Source of the DNA: Aeromonas lusitana
GTDB taxonomy: Bacteria; Pseudomonadota; Gammaproteobacteria; Enterobacterales; Aeromonadaceae
NCBI RefSeq assembly: GCF_002812985.1
Contig: NZ_PGCP01000021.1
Location: forward strand, 34,602 to 98,601
Reading direction: 5' to 3'
Length of the DNA: 64,000 bases
Made by a program: the position numbers and the translations under genes. The first letter of the stretch is position 1; each line of letters begins with the position of its first letter. This document shows positions 63,997-64,000 of this stretch, piece by piece. The notes below the pieces were generated by a model. The model was not told the DNA's origin and searched no databases. It saw only the letters and a list, made by a program, of their open reading frames with translations.

Positions 63997-64000
63997 TCCG

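Overview
The window reads as a chromosomal segment of a gammaproteobacterium, most likely Aeromonas. This is inferred from the high-GC coding style, the cmoM-mukF-mukE-mukB cluster, the prmB-aroC pair divergent from smrB, and many proteins that are clearly orthologous but not identical to Enterobacteriaceae. I could not run a search, so the genus is an inference.

Layout. 1-2.6 kb: a Cra/FruR-type regulator and a TyrP tyrosine permease with TyrR-like boxes upstream. 2.6-19.3 kb is the accessory part: a Xre/RES toxin-antitoxin pair, a decayed REP-type transposase, and a complete contact-dependent inhibition (CDI) locus on the minus strand. The locus consists of the exporter CdiB, a CdiA effector of about 4,320 residues with a VENN-delimited C-terminal toxin, and a 75-residue membrane immunity protein that overlaps the cdiA stop codon. 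19.7-25.7 kb: DoxX, the RhlE helicase, a periplasmic binding protein, prmB-aroC and divergent smrB. 25.7-29.1 kb: a minus-strand run of small enzyme genes (SRPBCC, histidine phosphatase, DUF4287, GFA, GNAT, VOC). 29.2-37.1 kb: a secreted GH19 chitinase, a methyltransferase, PhnA, a GAF-GGDEF diguanylate cyclase, a 35-residue lysine-rich protein, a LysE exporter and a PhzF enzyme.

37.5-42.9 kb is a nucleoside salvage cluster: purine nucleoside phosphorylase, NupC and deoC run on the minus strand, with a divergent LysR regulator and a perfect inverted repeat between them. 43.2-48.2 kb: a second orphan binding protein, a Tat-exported CueO copper oxidase behind a CueR-type promoter, SixA and small proteins. 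48.3-55.8 kb: the MukBEF condensin genes with cmoM. 55.9-58.7 kb: elyC, tpiA and pfkA. After a gap of about 1 kb with little recognisable coding come a 27-residue membrane peptide, an AbgA-like M20 amidohydrolase, YjjG, an M17 aminopeptidase and two tandem initiator tRNA genes.

The most unusual content is the CDI locus. It carries four 28-residue tandem repeats in the presumed receptor-binding region and a toxin/immunity pair whose features suggest a membrane-active toxin. Other points worth checking are two peptide genes of 27 and 35 codons, several readable operators (CueR, TyrR, FNR-like, a palindrome before the RES module) and a GGA-rich strand at 58.8-59.1 kb.
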